Shown one piece after another: positions 27,010 to 35,904 of a stretch of DNA of 64,000 nt. The notes below the pieces were generated by a model, which was not told where the DNA came from, ran no database searches, and was given only the letters and a program-made list of their open reading frames with translations. This DNA is from an uncultured Bacteriovoracaceae bacterium (GTDB taxonomy: Bacteria > Bdellovibrionota > Bacteriovoracia > Bacteriovoracales > Bacteriovoracaceae). Every line of letters starts with the position of its first letter. Within the stretch, counting starts at the first letter, position 1. The translations under genes were made by a program, and so were the position numbers. Location of the stretch: the NCBI GenBank assembly GCA_950054155.1, contig CATLOT010000020.1, positions 1 through 64,000 on the forward strand, in the 5' to 3' direction.

Positions 27010-27471
27010 ATGCAATTATCCTTTGCCAAATTTATGGCGTTCAGCTATAAACGCTCCATGTTAGAATCAGCTGCCGCAAATTACGAATATCGTGAAGTTA
27101 CCGACAATGTAGAAATCACTGTCACGCCCTCTTACATCCTGGAAAGAAGTGCCCCTGAGAATGATTACTATTTCTTCGCATACAACGTTACAATAAGAAA
27201 CCTAGGTGATGAGCCCCTTAAGCTTATCAATAGGCATTGGAATATCCGTGACGGCCAAAAGCGCGAGCGTTACGTCAACGGTGAAGGCGTGGTCGGGCAA
27301 AGACCCTTGATTGAAGCTGAAGGTGAATTCAATTATCAATCATTTTGTCCTTTGAGCACACCGACTGGAAATATGAGAGGTAAGTTTGAATTTGAAGATC
27401 CCACAGGCCATCGCTTCTGGATCCCCATTCCGCTTTTCTTTTTTAGAACTCCTGATAGTTTCTTGCAGTAG
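27010..27471 (+). CDS. apaG: ApaG-domain protein
   Basis: A 153-residue protein with the ApaG beta-sandwich (about 28-145): ITVTPSYILERSAPENDYYF, YNVTIRNLGDEPLKLINRHW, then GVVGQRPLIEAEGEFNYQSF and STPTGNMRGKFEFED. ApaG domains bind small anions or phosphorylated compounds; in E. coli apaG sits with ksgA and apaH, which are not here. About 22 extra N-terminal residues are present compared with typical ApaG. The ATG at 27010 has AGAG six bases upstream. The 3' end overlaps the next gene by 86 bases. Confidence 0.88.
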   Translation: MQLSFAKFMAFSYKRSMLESAAANYEYREVTDNVEITVTPSYILERSAPENDYYFFAYNVTIRNLGDEPLKLINRHWNIRDGQKRERYVNGEGVVGQRPLIEAEGEFNYQSFCPLSTPTGNMRGKFEFEDPTGHRFWIPIPLFFFRTPDSFLQ

Positions 27472-28396
27472 TCTCTTTCTCGTTAATTGCACTCTTCAAA
27501 AAGAGCGCACTCCCAATTCCTTTGCCTTTAATCAGTGCGAGGCCATCACGCCACTTTCTGAGTACAGGCAAAAGCTTCACCATGAGTTAAACTTTAACAA
27601 AGAAGAAGACCTAAGCCGCTGGTACCGCGTCCCCGACCCAACTTCCTATTCACTTGTTGTCCATGGCCTTAATCTTAAACCTAAGCGCATGGAACCCCTC
27701 ATTAAAGAACTCAATAAAAGAGGCTCTTCTGTCTTATTAGTCGCTCTCACGGGGCATCGTGGAAGTCTTGAGGAACAAAAGGGGGTCTCTTGGGATGACT
27801 GGATTAATGATATTGATTATCACACTTGCCTCTTAAAGAACGAAGCCAAAGGATTGCCTCAATACTCGCTTAGCTTTAGCTTGGGCTCCCTTGCTCTTCT
27901 TGGTCATCAAATCGAGAGCAGAAGTAATAGCTTTTCTAAGCAGGTTCTCATCGCCCCAGCAGCGTGGATCAAATGGTATGGCGCTCTTCCTCAAGTTCTC
28001 AGTTTCTTTAGCACTGAACTTGGTCTTCCTAGCCAAAACCTAGAGAGTTATCGGTCCCAGGACACGACAAGTGTAGCAGCTTATCAGGCCATGGCCTTAG
28101 GGCGAGAGCTTTTTGAGAATCTTCCGCAAAACGCTCCCCTCTTTCATTCGAACACTCTCATCATTGTTGATCCTAAGGATGAACTTGTGAGCCCTCGAAA
28201 GATTAAGAAATTTATTCGCGAGTATGGCCTTAACCAGCGCTTTATTATCGAAGAGGTTTCCAATCGTGAACATGAACTTGAAAAGGGCTATCACCACTTG
28301 ATCATTGATTCCCCCTCCCTTGGAAAAGCCCAGTGGCACAGGCTTCAGGCGCTTTTAGACACTTTTTTCCGATCCAAAAACTCGGATACACCGTAA
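27386..28396 (+). CDS. Alpha/beta-hydrolase-like exported protein
   Basis: A 336-residue protein. It has an N-terminal hydrophobic segment ending in a Cys (LFLVNCTL, about 24-36), possibly a lipoprotein signal though Asn at -1 is atypical. The rest has alpha/beta-hydrolase features: YSLVVHGLNLKPKRMEPLI (oxyanion loop), a nucleophile elbow SLSFSLGSLALL near 165, DPKDELVSP for the acid and KGYHHLIID for the His. The substrate is unknown. It starts at TTG behind AGAGG, inside apaG, with which it overlaps by 86 bases in another frame; the start is the least certain part. Confidence 0.72.
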   Translation: MNLKIPQAIASGSPFRFSFLELLIVSCSSLFLVNCTLQKERTPNSFAFNQCEAITPLSEYRQKLHHELNFNKEEDLSRWYRVPDPTSYSLVVHGLNLKPKRMEPLIKELNKRGSSVLLVALTGHRGSLEEQKGVSWDDWINDIDYHTCLLKNEAKGLPQYSLSFSLGSLALLGHQIESRSNSFSKQVLIAPAAWIKWYGALPQVLSFFSTELGLPSQNLESYRSQDTTSVAAYQAMALGRELFENLPQNAPLFHSNTLIIVDPKDELVSPRKIKKFIREYGLNQRFIIEEVSNREHELEKGYHHLIIDSPSLGKAQWHRLQALLDTFFRSKNSDTP

Positions 28397-28517
28397 TATT
28401 CAAAGCTTATATCATTCTCTAACACTTCCCTTCAGAGCCTTGACCGCGCCCTCTGCCACTGTGGTATCCTATTTAAAGAGATAATGTTGGGTACTTTGCC
28501 ATGGAGGTGAATCCCCT

Positions 28518-29027
28518 ATGAGGACCCTAGTTTTAGACTCCACCTACTTCCCGGTGAGAATTGTCACTTGGCAAAAGGCGATGATTCTCCTCTTCACAGG
28601 ACGCGCTGAAATCGTCACTGAATATGATGAGCGCAAAATTCGAGGCGTCAGTCATACTTTCTCTCTTCCCAAAATCCTACGCCTCTACTCACGCCATAAA
28701 AGTAGCAAGCTCGTGCGCTTTAGTCGTCACAATATTTTTTGGCGAGACAATTTCACCTGCCAATACTGCCACAATAAATTCTCCGCAAGCCAGCTCACCC
28801 TTGATCACGTTCTGCCTCAAAGCCGAGGTGGAAAAAATAGTTGGGAAAATGTCGTCAGTGCTTGCTCTCCTTGCAACACTAAAAAAAGCGATAAACTTCC
28901 CCATGAAGCGCGCATGAAGCTTCTCAAAAAACCAGTGCGGCCCAAGTGGTCCCCACAAATTTGCTTGAGACTTAAGAAGGATGATCCAGAGGAATGGTTC
29001 CAATGGTTTAGCCTTAAGAGTGCTTAA
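28518..29027 (+). CDS. HNH endonuclease family protein
   Basis: A 169-residue protein with an HNH nuclease domain at about 70-125. The paired zinc-ribbon cysteines are CQYCHNKF and CSPCNTKK, and the active-site segment is LTLDHVLPQSRGGKNSWENVV. The first 70 residues (MRTLVLDSTYFPVRIVTWQK, LLFTGRAEIVTEYD) are the conserved lead-in of a widespread chromosomal HNH group that is not tied to phage or restriction. Function in the cell is unknown. It is a single gene between the hydrolase and the signalling island. Confidence 0.88.
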   Translation: MRTLVLDSTYFPVRIVTWQKAMILLFTGRAEIVTEYDERKIRGVSHTFSLPKILRLYSRHKSSKLVRFSRHNIFWRDNFTCQYCHNKFSASQLTLDHVLPQSRGGKNSWENVVSACSPCNTKKSDKLPHEARMKLLKKPVRPKWSPQICLRLKKDDPEEWFQWFSLKSA

Positions 29028-29056
29028 AAAAGAACCTTAAGTTTCTCCCTGAACTC

Positions 29057-29077
29057 AACCGAGAAATCGGTTATAAT
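29057..29077 (+). promoter_or_regulatory. Inverted repeat overlapping a TATAAT box before the first signalling gene
   Basis: AACCGA-GAAA-TCGGTT (29057-29072) is a perfect six-base inverted repeat. It runs into a perfect TATAAT at 29072-29077, 21 bases before the TTG start at 29099. It could be an operator over a promoter; without a T-run it is unlikely to be a terminator of the HNH gene. The -35 region is weak. Confidence 0.35.
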
Positions 29078-29098
29078 AAAGAGACTCGAGGAGACTTA

Positions 29099-30469
29099 TT
29101 GAAAGCATTATTTGTTTGTGACGAAAAGGAAGAGTGGACTCTCTTAACCAATCTCTTTCATGCTCACTTTAAAAAAATTTCCCTGATCTGTGTTCGAAAA
29201 TCCCATGAGGCCATGGAGACACTCTCCTTTGATGGTCCCTTTGGAATGATTATTATCGAATGCGGAATGAAAGAGGGAAATCCAACGGATCTTGCTGAAG
29301 ATATTTTCGACACCGTAGGGCCACGCCCTCTTATCTTTGTCGGTACTCCAACGATGATTAAAGATCGTGTGCGTGAAGATTTCTTTGATGCTCATGAAAT
29401 GGTGAGCCTCTATAACAAACCCTATGAGCCCGAACAGCTGACCAAGTCTATTGAGGATGCGATCAACTGGGCCAAGAAAGAAGAGTTTGAAAACTCCATC
29501 GTCGAGCTTAACCCTGATGAATTTCTTCCACTCAAATTGAGGAATTTCTATCTCTATAATAAAGTCCCCTTTGATGTTTATGTGGAACTAACAAAGACTA
29601 AATTCATTAAGGCCTTAAGTGCCAATAAGCCCTACACCCAAAGTCAGATTCAAGAATTCCAGCGGCGTAATATTAGATACCTCTACCTTGAAAAAAATGA
29701 GCACCTGACTTTCTTAGAAAATTCGATTAGTAAAATTAGCCATTCTCTTGAAAATATTCCAAATGATGATGCTAAGAAACGCATCCAAACCACTATTGCT
29801 GGGGTACTCGTGGCCCATCAATATATTAGAGATGTCGGCGTTTCAGATTCTCTTAAAAGTTTTGTTGAGATTCTTATTGAGCACATCTCTAAGGGACTTG
29901 ATGGGTACGAAAGTTTAGAAAAACTTCTTTTGGAGTTTCCCATGGAACACGGGGATATTGCTGAGCAGTCCGTGCTCAAAGGATTAGTGTGTGAGTTCTT
30001 AGTGCGCAGCCTTGGCTGGAAATCAGATCTCACCAAAGGAAAAACAAGTATTGCCGCCATTCTTCATAAAGTCTTTCTTGAGCGAGAAGAGTGGTCGACG
30101 ATCACCTACAAAGATCACCCTGACCTTGATTACCTCACGCCCGAGCAAAGAGAAAATTTCATTAGCCACCCAAAGGCAGCAGCTAATGTTAGTCAGTACT
30201 TTAGTCAGTTTTCTGAAGTTGACTTCATCATTGAAGAACACCATGAGCAGCCCGATGGAAACGGTTTCCCTCGGGGTATCCCGGCCAGTAAAATCACTCA
30301 AGTGAGTGCCTGTTTTATTCTTGCCAGTAATTTTGTTATTCAAATGGTGATCAATGGAATTTCTCCGTCAAGCCTTCGAACAATTATAAGAAGCTTTTCT
30401 TCCATTTATAATATTGGAAATTTTAAAGAGCCCTTTAACCAACTCGCCAAAGAAATTAGAAAGAAATAG
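29099..30469 (+). CDS. Receiver-like plus degenerate HD-GYP protein
   Basis: A 456-residue protein starting at TTG behind GAGGAG. Residues 1-120 resemble a receiver domain but the phosphoacceptor strand reads MIIIECGMKEG, so the usual Asp is missing. The middle (about 140-230) is helical, with unknown fold. The C-terminal part (about 310-440) resembles HD-GYP: ILHKVFLE where HD is expected, HPKAAANVSQYF, and EEHHEQPDGNGFPRGIPASK, the HHE-DGxGYP segment with GFP. Replacement of the metal-binding Asp by Lys suggests a non-catalytic c-di-GMP-related or scaffold protein. It converges with a second HD-GYP-like gene, overlapping by 14 bases. Confidence 0.72.
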   Translation: MKALFVCDEKEEWTLLTNLFHAHFKKISLICVRKSHEAMETLSFDGPFGMIIIECGMKEGNPTDLAEDIFDTVGPRPLIFVGTPTMIKDRVREDFFDAHEMVSLYNKPYEPEQLTKSIEDAINWAKKEEFENSIVELNPDEFLPLKLRNFYLYNKVPFDVYVELTKTKFIKALSANKPYTQSQIQEFQRRNIRYLYLEKNEHLTFLENSISKISHSLENIPNDDAKKRIQTTIAGVLVAHQYIRDVGVSDSLKSFVEILIEHISKGLDGYESLEKLLLEFPMEHGDIAEQSVLKGLVCEFLVRSLGWKSDLTKGKTSIAAILHKVFLEREEWSTITYKDHPDLDYLTPEQRENFISHPKAAANVSQYFSQFSEVDFIIEEHHEQPDGNGFPRGIPASKITQVSACFILASNFVIQMVINGISPSSLRTIIRSFSSIYNIGNFKEPFNQLAKEIRKK

Positions 30470-31808
30470 TCTCTAAGCAATCGATAATTTTCTTGTAGGT
30501 GTGCTTGGTAAATTTTGCTCTTAAAACTTCAATCACGTGCTCAAGATCGGGACCTTTATTGGCATCTTTGTAACGAATTAGCTCTTCTACGAAGGCCTCA
30601 CTGACAATAAGGACTTTTGCTAAGGGAGAAATATCGTCTTTATAATCAAGCGTGAAACCAACTCCATTAGTCATGCCATGATGCTGGAGGATTATCGCAT
30701 CACTTCCCATGGGACAACGAGGAAAGGTTTTTATCATCTCAGAAGCAAGACGAGCATGGTTGAGAACCACTTCTTTTTCTTTATCAGATAGCTCTTCTTT
30801 AAAGATCACATCTTCTTCAAATTGAAGACTGGGATGCTTACTAAAGATAGGTGCGAGGAACATATCGTGAAAGAAGAAGACAAAACTTAATTTTTCCGCA
30901 TGCTCTTCCGAGCCCCAAGAAATCTCTCTCACAATATGACGAGCAATATAAGTGCCCATAACAGAGTGGAGATAGAGGTAACCTGTCTTATTATCTAAAA
31001 TAGTGAGGAGAAGTCCCTTCACTCTTGGCACTTCTTTGATAATATTGGCGACGGCTTCCATACACTTCTTTGAGATTTTGATAACCTCTGGAGTGACTTC
31101 CTTGGCCTCACCCAGAAGACCTCCAACAAGGTCGTAACCACTCTCAGTCGCACGAATGCGATCATCAGGCTCAAGGCTTGGGTCATCCAGCTTTTCAATC
31201 ACAATCTTGGAAACCTGATTAACAACCTTAAGGCGCTCTGAAGAAGGTATATAGAGCTTTACCGTGCCTTTTTCCTTGTACTCGCGAACCTTTCCTTGAA
31301 AGGGAGCACCACTATCACAGAGTTTTACAAACTCTCCACTGGTGCTCGTCTTACTGACCAAAACAAAGATTTCACAAGGGCTCACATCGAAGTTTTCCAT
31401 CAAGGACAAGGCAACGGGATAATGATCAGGAACTTCTTTGGCCATCATGTCTTTGGCCGTGACTCCTAAGATCTCTGCCGACTTTTTAACAACGATGGGC
31501 ACATTCAAGTTTGGAGGCAAAGTGTAGACCTTATTGGTGTTGCTCACACTGGAGCGCTCTCCGATAACAACAACAGGTGTATCGGCTTTAAGTTCCTCAA
31601 GAGTATCAACAATACTCTCTCCGCAGTCTTCATCATTAATTCTACTGAGTGTGATGATAATATCGCCCTGAGAGCCTCCTCTTAAGACGGTAAGCGCTTC
31701 ACTAAGAGAAGTTTTTACCATTAACTCAAGGTCAACAAAGGCCTTTAAATTAAAGCTATAGAGGTCATTGAGAAGAGGATGATCAGATACGAGAAGTCCG
31801 CGTGCCAT
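30456..31808 (-). CDS. Diverged HD-GYP-like signalling protein
   Basis: A 450-residue protein. The N-terminal 120 residues look like a receiver-type fold without clear phospho-site. A central region (about 130-210) is of mixed alpha/beta nature. The C-terminal HD domain has FVFFFHDMFLAP with an intact His-Asp pair, LNHARLASEMI and LQHHGMTNGVGFTLDY, where HD-GYP enzymes have HHExxDGxGYP. The HD metal ligands survive but the GYP specificity segment is lost. It follows the OmpR-type regulator after three bases on the same strand, so the two form a unit. Confidence 0.7.
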   Translation of the reverse strand: MARGLLVSDHPLLNDLYSFNLKAFVDLELMVKTSLSEALTVLRGGSQGDIIITLSRINDEDCGESIVDTLEELKADTPVVVIGERSSVSNTNKVYTLPPNLNVPIVVKKSAEILGVTAKDMMAKEVPDHYPVALSLMENFDVSPCEIFVLVSKTSTSGEFVKLCDSGAPFQGKVREYKEKGTVKLYIPSSERLKVVNQVSKIVIEKLDDPSLEPDDRIRATESGYDLVGGLLGEAKEVTPEVIKISKKCMEAVANIIKEVPRVKGLLLTILDNKTGYLYLHSVMGTYIARHIVREISWGSEEHAEKLSFVFFFHDMFLAPIFSKHPSLQFEEDVIFKEELSDKEKEVVLNHARLASEMIKTFPRCPMGSDAIILQHHGMTNGVGFTLDYKDDISPLAKVLIVSEAFVEELIRYKDANKGPDLEHVIEVLRAKFTKHTYKKIIDCLETISF

Positions 31809-31811
31809 ACT

Positions 31812-32498
31812 TTAAAAAAGAGGGGCCAGAAGATAACCCTTCTTGTGAAGAGACTTCACAGTCATTCGACTACCCTCTAGCTTCTTTCTCAGTTTAGAGA
31901 CGTGCTGATCAACAGTGCGATCGATAACATTTTGATTCTTTCCCCAGACTGTCTCTAAGAGATCAGTTCTTGAGCGCACAACTCCCTCTTCTCGAGCAAG
32001 TTGATAAAGTATCTTAAACTCAATAGGGGTGAGGCTAATCTCTTGCTCACCTTCTTCTTTAATGAGAGTAAGGTGCTGGTTAGTTAGGTCAAGTTTAAGG
32101 TCTTCTCTTTCAAGAAGATTGGAATTTTTGGGATTAGTGCCTCTTAAGCGAGCATTAACACGGGCCAAGAGTTCTAAGGGCTCAAAGGGCTTACTAATAT
32201 AATCATCGGCACCGGCCTCAAAAGCGTTGAGCTTATCTTTAAGCTCCTTTCGTTGGGTGAGCATAACAATGGGAATATCTTCCTTGCCATCTGTTGACTT
32301 CACTCTTTGGAGAAGTTCCGTACCGAACCCGTCAGGTAAATTCTCATCAAGGATAACGAGATCATAATCACCCTGGGCAATCAAGCGCTCACCTGCGCTG
32401 ACAGTATCAGCGAAAGCAACCTCGAAGTCCCTTGAAAGGCTGTGTTTAACGAGGGCGAGAATATCTTGGTCGTCATCAATTACAATAATCTTTTTCAT
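31812..32498 (-). CDS. OmpR/PhoB-type response regulator
   Basis: A 228-residue regulator. The receiver domain (1-118) has the acidic pocket IIVIDDDQDIL, the phosphoacceptor Asp in DLVILDENLPDGFG, the Thr in MLTQRKE and the Lys in ISKPFEPLE. The winged-helix DNA-binding domain (about 130-226) has ISLTPIEFKILYQL and VIDRTVDQHVSKLRKKLEG. It should bind DNA on phosphorylation. No cognate histidine kinase is adjacent; the neighbours are an HD-GYP-like protein and an Hpt protein. Confidence 0.93.
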   Translation of the reverse strand: MKKIIVIDDDQDILALVKHSLSRDFEVAFADTVSAGERLIAQGDYDLVILDENLPDGFGTELLQRVKSTDGKEDIPIVMLTQRKELKDKLNAFEAGADDYISKPFEPLELLARVNARLRGTNPKNSNLLEREDLKLDLTNQHLTLIKEEGEQEISLTPIEFKILYQLAREEGVVRSRTDLLETVWGKNQNVIDRTVDQHVSKLRKKLEGSRMTVKSLHKKGYLLAPLF

Positions 32499-32577
32499 AG
32501 TTCTTACTTTTCTCCAGAGTCAAATAAAATTATACTTAAAAGTGAAGTAATCTCAAATTATTAAAATAAAGGTAAAA

Positions 32578-32883
32578 ATGAGCAACGAAATTCATGTGAC
32601 GATTGATAAAGATTTAGAAGACATCATGCCTATGTTTTTAGAAAACCGCCAAAAGGATCTCAATGCCCTTAAAGGCCATCTTGAAACAATGGATATTGAA
32701 AGTATTCAAACGATTGGACATCGCTTGGCAGGTAATGCGGGAAGCTACGGCCTTGATGACCTAGGTCACATAGGGGCTGCCATTGAAGAATCCTGTATTT
32801 CTAAGGACGAGGCAGGTATCAGAGAGAATTGTCAAAAGTATTCTGAATTTATGAGTCTTCTTAAAATCAGCTATGCAGATTAG
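32578..32883 (+). CDS. Histidine phosphotransfer (Hpt) protein
   Basis: A 101-residue single-domain protein. The four-helix Hpt fold is suggested by LEDIMPMFLENRQKDLNALK, the phosphoacceptor segment TIGHRLAGNAGSYGLDDL (His near 47; the usual HxLKGSS has become HRLAGNA), and a helical C-terminus. It should pass phosphate between receiver domains in a phosphorelay. It overlaps the first of two receiver-PilZ-like genes by 11 bases, which suggests that those receivers are its partners. Confidence 0.82.
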   Translation: MSNEIHVTIDKDLEDIMPMFLENRQKDLNALKGHLETMDIESIQTIGHRLAGNAGSYGLDDLGHIGAAIEESCISKDEAGIRENCQKYSEFMSLLKISYAD

Positions 32884-33562
32884 TAAAGCAAAGAGTAAGA
32901 AAGAAATTCTCGTTATCGATGACGATAGTGACACTCAGCTTTGGCTCAAGAAAATTCTTGAAGGCGCCGGCTATCACTGCCGCTTTGCTGCGAATGTTGA
33001 TGAAGGGATTCAGCAAGTCAAAGAGCACGCCTCTCATCTCATCATTCTCGACTATCGATTGGAAAATGAAATTGGCTTTGAAGTGGTGGAGTTTCTTCGC
33101 AACTCTTCCCATTACAAGAGTATCCCCATCGTCATGATTAGCGCGAGTGCCAATAAGAAGGTTGTTTTAAATGCTTTTATTATTGGGGCCAATGAGTTCT
33201 TAGCGAAACCCTTAAATCCAGCCCTCTTACTGCAAACGATAAAAAAACATCTTAAACTCAATGAACTTCCGTCCATAAAGTTTGAAGAAGATAATGCTCC
33301 AAGTGTTCAAGTGAAAAGTATTGGTGATCTTATCAAGATCAACGAGCTTGGCTTTATTCTTCAAAGTAGTATCAAGTTAGCCCCCAAGACAAAGCTGATC
33401 TTTACATCACAATACCTCAAGACCATGGGCGCTTCCCCCTGTGAGACCGTAACCAATGATGTGGCCTCAGTAGCTAAACCAGGAACCTACCGTAATGAAG
33501 TCAAGTTTAAGGGAATGGATGAGGCAACAGCCAAGCGCATACGAAATATAAAAATCACCTAA
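32873..33562 (+). CDS. Response regulator with C-terminal PilZ-like domain
   Basis: A 229-residue protein. The receiver domain (about 10-130) has ILVIDDDSDTQLWL, the phospho-Asp in HLIILDYRLENEIGFE, MISASANKK and FLAKPLNPALL. The C-terminal part (about 140-229) looks like a reduced PilZ-type domain (INELGFILQSSIKLAPKTKL and GTYRNEVKFKGMDEATAKRI), without the RxxxR motif that binds c-di-GMP in classical PilZ. It overlaps the Hpt gene and is followed after 16 bases by a paralogue. Confidence 0.82.
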   Translation: MQISKAKSKKEILVIDDDSDTQLWLKKILEGAGYHCRFAANVDEGIQQVKEHASHLIILDYRLENEIGFEVVEFLRNSSHYKSIPIVMISASANKKVVLNAFIIGANEFLAKPLNPALLLQTIKKHLKLNELPSIKFEEDNAPSVQVKSIGDLIKINELGFILQSSIKLAPKTKLIFTSQYLKTMGASPCETVTNDVASVAKPGTYRNEVKFKGMDEATAKRIRNIKIT

Positions 33563-33578
33563 ATAAAGGTATCGGTAA

Positions 33579-34295
33579 ATGAGCACAGATAAAGAAAGCG
33601 ACGATAAGCCCTATATTCTCAATCTCGACGATGACCCTGATTTTAATAATATTTTAAGAGTTGTTCTTAAAAAAGAGGGCTTTAAGCTTGTCTCCACTAA
33701 GACCCCTGAAGAGTTTGCCGCAAAAATCAAAGAGAAGCTTCCCGCCCTATGCCTCATTGATATTAATTTAGATATTGGCCAAGGGGCAGGCCTTACTTTA
33801 GTTCAGGCCATTCGCAATAAGTATGGTCAGTCCCTTCCTATTCTTATCATTAGCAGGAGGGCAGACCGAGAAACAATCTCTCGCGCACTCGAACTAGGGG
33901 CGGATGATCTCATTCCAAAGCCACTTGATGACACCCTCCTCATTCAAAAAATTAATCTCTATCACCGCCAATCTCATATTCCACCGCTTCCCTATTTCAA
34001 AGTCAGTGAAAAGGATTGGCCACTCGAATTTACTTATGACCTTAATATTTGCGAAGTTAACGAATTTGGCGTGACCTTTAAGAGTCCCCATTTCCTTGGC
34101 AAGGGAACCTATCTTGAAGTTCAAGGTGAATTCATTGAAAAACTCACCCGTAACACGCACCCTTTGAAAATTACAGTTAATAGAAGTTGGAAAGAGGAGA
34201 ATGAGGATCAGTACCGGGCTTTTTGTGAATTTGACTACACCGATATTGATCTCAAAAGTGCGGTGAGAAGTTTTATCCTCTCCTTTGAGAGCTAA
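33579..34295 (+). CDS. Response regulator with C-terminal PilZ-like domain, paralogue
   Basis: A 238-residue protein with the same layout as the gene before it. The receiver domain has YILNLDDDPDFNNIL, the phospho-Asp in ALCLIDINLDIGQGAG, ILIISRRADRE and LIPKPLDDTLL. The C-terminal domain (about 145-238) is PilZ-like (CEVNEFGVTFKSPHFLGKGT, a hydrophobic strand pattern, then FCEFDYTDIDLKSAVRSFI). A classical RxxxR is not seen. The tandem arrangement suggests gene duplication. The 3' end touches the convergent hypothetical gene by four bases. Confidence 0.8.
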   Translation: MSTDKESDDKPYILNLDDDPDFNNILRVVLKKEGFKLVSTKTPEEFAAKIKEKLPALCLIDINLDIGQGAGLTLVQAIRNKYGQSLPILIISRRADRETISRALELGADDLIPKPLDDTLLIQKINLYHRQSHIPPLPYFKVSEKDWPLEFTYDLNICEVNEFGVTFKSPHFLGKGTYLEVQGEFIEKLTRNTHPLKITVNRSWKEENEDQYRAFCEFDYTDIDLKSAVRSFILSFES

Positions 34296-34681
34296 GCCCT
34301 CTCAAGAAGTGAGATCAGCTTCTCCATTCTCACATTAATCTGAGGGCTATTAAAATCAAGACGATGATCAAAGAGAAAGAGTGTGTTCTCTCGAAGTTCC
34401 CTAAAAGAAAAGAGTTTATCTAAGTCTTCGACCATCATTTCGGCAAGTGAGGGCTTTTGCTCATTAAAGACCACGGCAATAAAGCCATCTGGAATCTCAA
34501 AATCTACAAGACGGCCAAAGCGAGGGTGATCGGGCTCAAAGCCTTGGCTAAAATAAATTTCATAGTGAGGTGAGCTTCTCTTGATAAAGAGTTGACCCCT
34601 CTCAAGAGAGGACTCAAAACCAAGCTCCTTAAAACCGCTGAGATCCGGCATAAGGGAGAAAAGAAAGCGAAGCCATTTCAT
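34292..34681 (-). CDS. Small cytoplasmic protein of unknown function
   Basis: A 129-residue protein with no signal peptide or membrane segment. It is rich in aromatic and acidic residues, and the middle alternates short strands (QLFIKRSSPHYEIYFSQGF, RLVDFEIPDGFIAVVFNEQK). No family recognised. It overlaps the stop of the convergent receiver-PilZ-like gene by four bases. The 154 bases upstream of its start, before the barrel gene, contain nothing I can name. Confidence 0.55.
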   Translation of the reverse strand: MKWLRFLFSLMPDLSGFKELGFESSLERGQLFIKRSSPHYEIYFSQGFEPDHPRFGRLVDFEIPDGFIAVVFNEQKPSLAEMMVEDLDKLFSFRELRENTLFLFDHRLDFNSPQINVRMEKLISLLERA

Positions 34682-34835
34682 TTCCCTATTATTTCATAGA
34701 CTTATAAATCGTCAAAGCCCTTTTCACCACCTGTAAATCTTACAATTGAGCCCCAAATAAAGGAGAAAAGCCCTAAAATTAACGCAATACACCATTAAAA
34801 AGTAACCCAAGCCACTTATTCCCTAGGAGTAAAAA

Positions 34836-35879
34836 ATGTTTAAAAAAGCCCTTCCCCTTGTCCTGCTAGGCCTTACCCTAAGCCCACCACAGGCGAATGA
34901 TGATCTCCTTGGAGGTCTCCTTGGTGATGATTTTCGTGTCGGTTATGAGGCAGAGATCAACAATAATGCTAGTGTTTCAACAGAGGGAAGTGAGTCTGTT
35001 AATTTTCAAGGCTCCTATATCAGCCTCAATGCCGAGTGGAAGAATAAAATCCGCCTCGTTCTCACGGCCAAACTCGAAGAGATCTTTAAAGAAAATAAAG
35101 TTTCTTTCAATGAAGACTTTGATTTAGGTGAATTTGTGGAAGAGGCCTATATCGAAATTAAAGAAGTCGGCGGCTCACCTATCGCTGTCATTGTTGGTAA
35201 GCAGCCTATTCCTTTTAGTCAAAAAGTTCAGGCCATGCCCCTTTTTAACAATAACCCTATTGCCCACCTTCAAACGATTGATGAAGTCTTTGGAGTCACC
35301 GTTGATCTTACGGAGGGGCTCTTTGGTGTCTTCGATCAGGTCGAACTTTCAGCATTTGAAACAGAAGCTGGGGATTTGGAAATCGGAAATGTGAATGGCG
35401 CTAGTGTTCGCCTTAGCAAAATGCTGACAGATAACATCCTCCTAACAGTAGGACACGCAGAGATAGGAGCGAGCGAAACGAACACAGATCATCAAAGAAG
35501 AACTTCAGTCGGACTTGTCGCTGAATCAACTGATGGGATGCTCGTTGGTTGGGTAGAAGGAATGTATTTTAGTAACGATCCCACTTACCCCAACTCAGAG
35601 TTTGCCATTACAGCAGGGGCCATGGCGCGCGTCCACAGAACAACGGATGTTGTCGTTGAATTTACTTATGTAGAAAATGCCCTCAATCAATATGCCATTG
35701 GCACAAGAACCGCCCTTACTAGCAGAACAACCTTAGGTGTAGAGGTTCGTTATAACGACTACCAAGATGGAAGAGATGACGATGTGGTTTTTGGTGTCAA
35801 TATTAGTTATGCCCTTGGATCAGATGGTTATCGTCCCAATGACGAATACCTCTTTGACGGCGATGACGACAACTTCTAA
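34836..35879 (+). CDS. Outer-membrane beta-barrel, porin-like
   Basis: A 347-residue protein with a signal peptide (MFKKALPLVLLGLTLSPPQA) and alternating amphipathic strands throughout (VGYEAEINNNASVSTEG, GSYISLNAEWKNKIRLVLTA, VEEAYIEIKEVGGSPIAVIV, TTLGVEVRYNDYQDGRDDD). The LGEFVEEAYIEIK and GKQPIPFSQKVQAMP region resembles porins of the LbtU type, which have an aligned barrel of about 14-16 strands. The acidic end (YLFDGDDDNF) is unusual. AGGAG precedes the ATG. It is 25 bases from the next secreted gene, so the two are likely co-transcribed. Ligand unknown. Confidence 0.72.
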   Translation: MFKKALPLVLLGLTLSPPQANDDLLGGLLGDDFRVGYEAEINNNASVSTEGSESVNFQGSYISLNAEWKNKIRLVLTAKLEEIFKENKVSFNEDFDLGEFVEEAYIEIKEVGGSPIAVIVGKQPIPFSQKVQAMPLFNNNPIAHLQTIDEVFGVTVDLTEGLFGVFDQVELSAFETEAGDLEIGNVNGASVRLSKMLTDNILLTVGHAEIGASETNTDHQRRTSVGLVAESTDGMLVGWVEGMYFSNDPTYPNSEFAITAGAMARVHRTTDVVVEFTYVENALNQYAIGTRTALTSRTTLGVEVRYNDYQDGRDDDVVFGVNISYALGSDGYRPNDEYLFDGDDDNF

Positions 35880-35904
35880 GAAGAAACTATTTTAAGGGAT
35901 ACTG

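Noticed and set aside
28440-28470. TTGACC ... TATCCT promoter before the HNH gene
   Set aside because: The spacer is 19 bases and the -10 is poor, so I do not list it.
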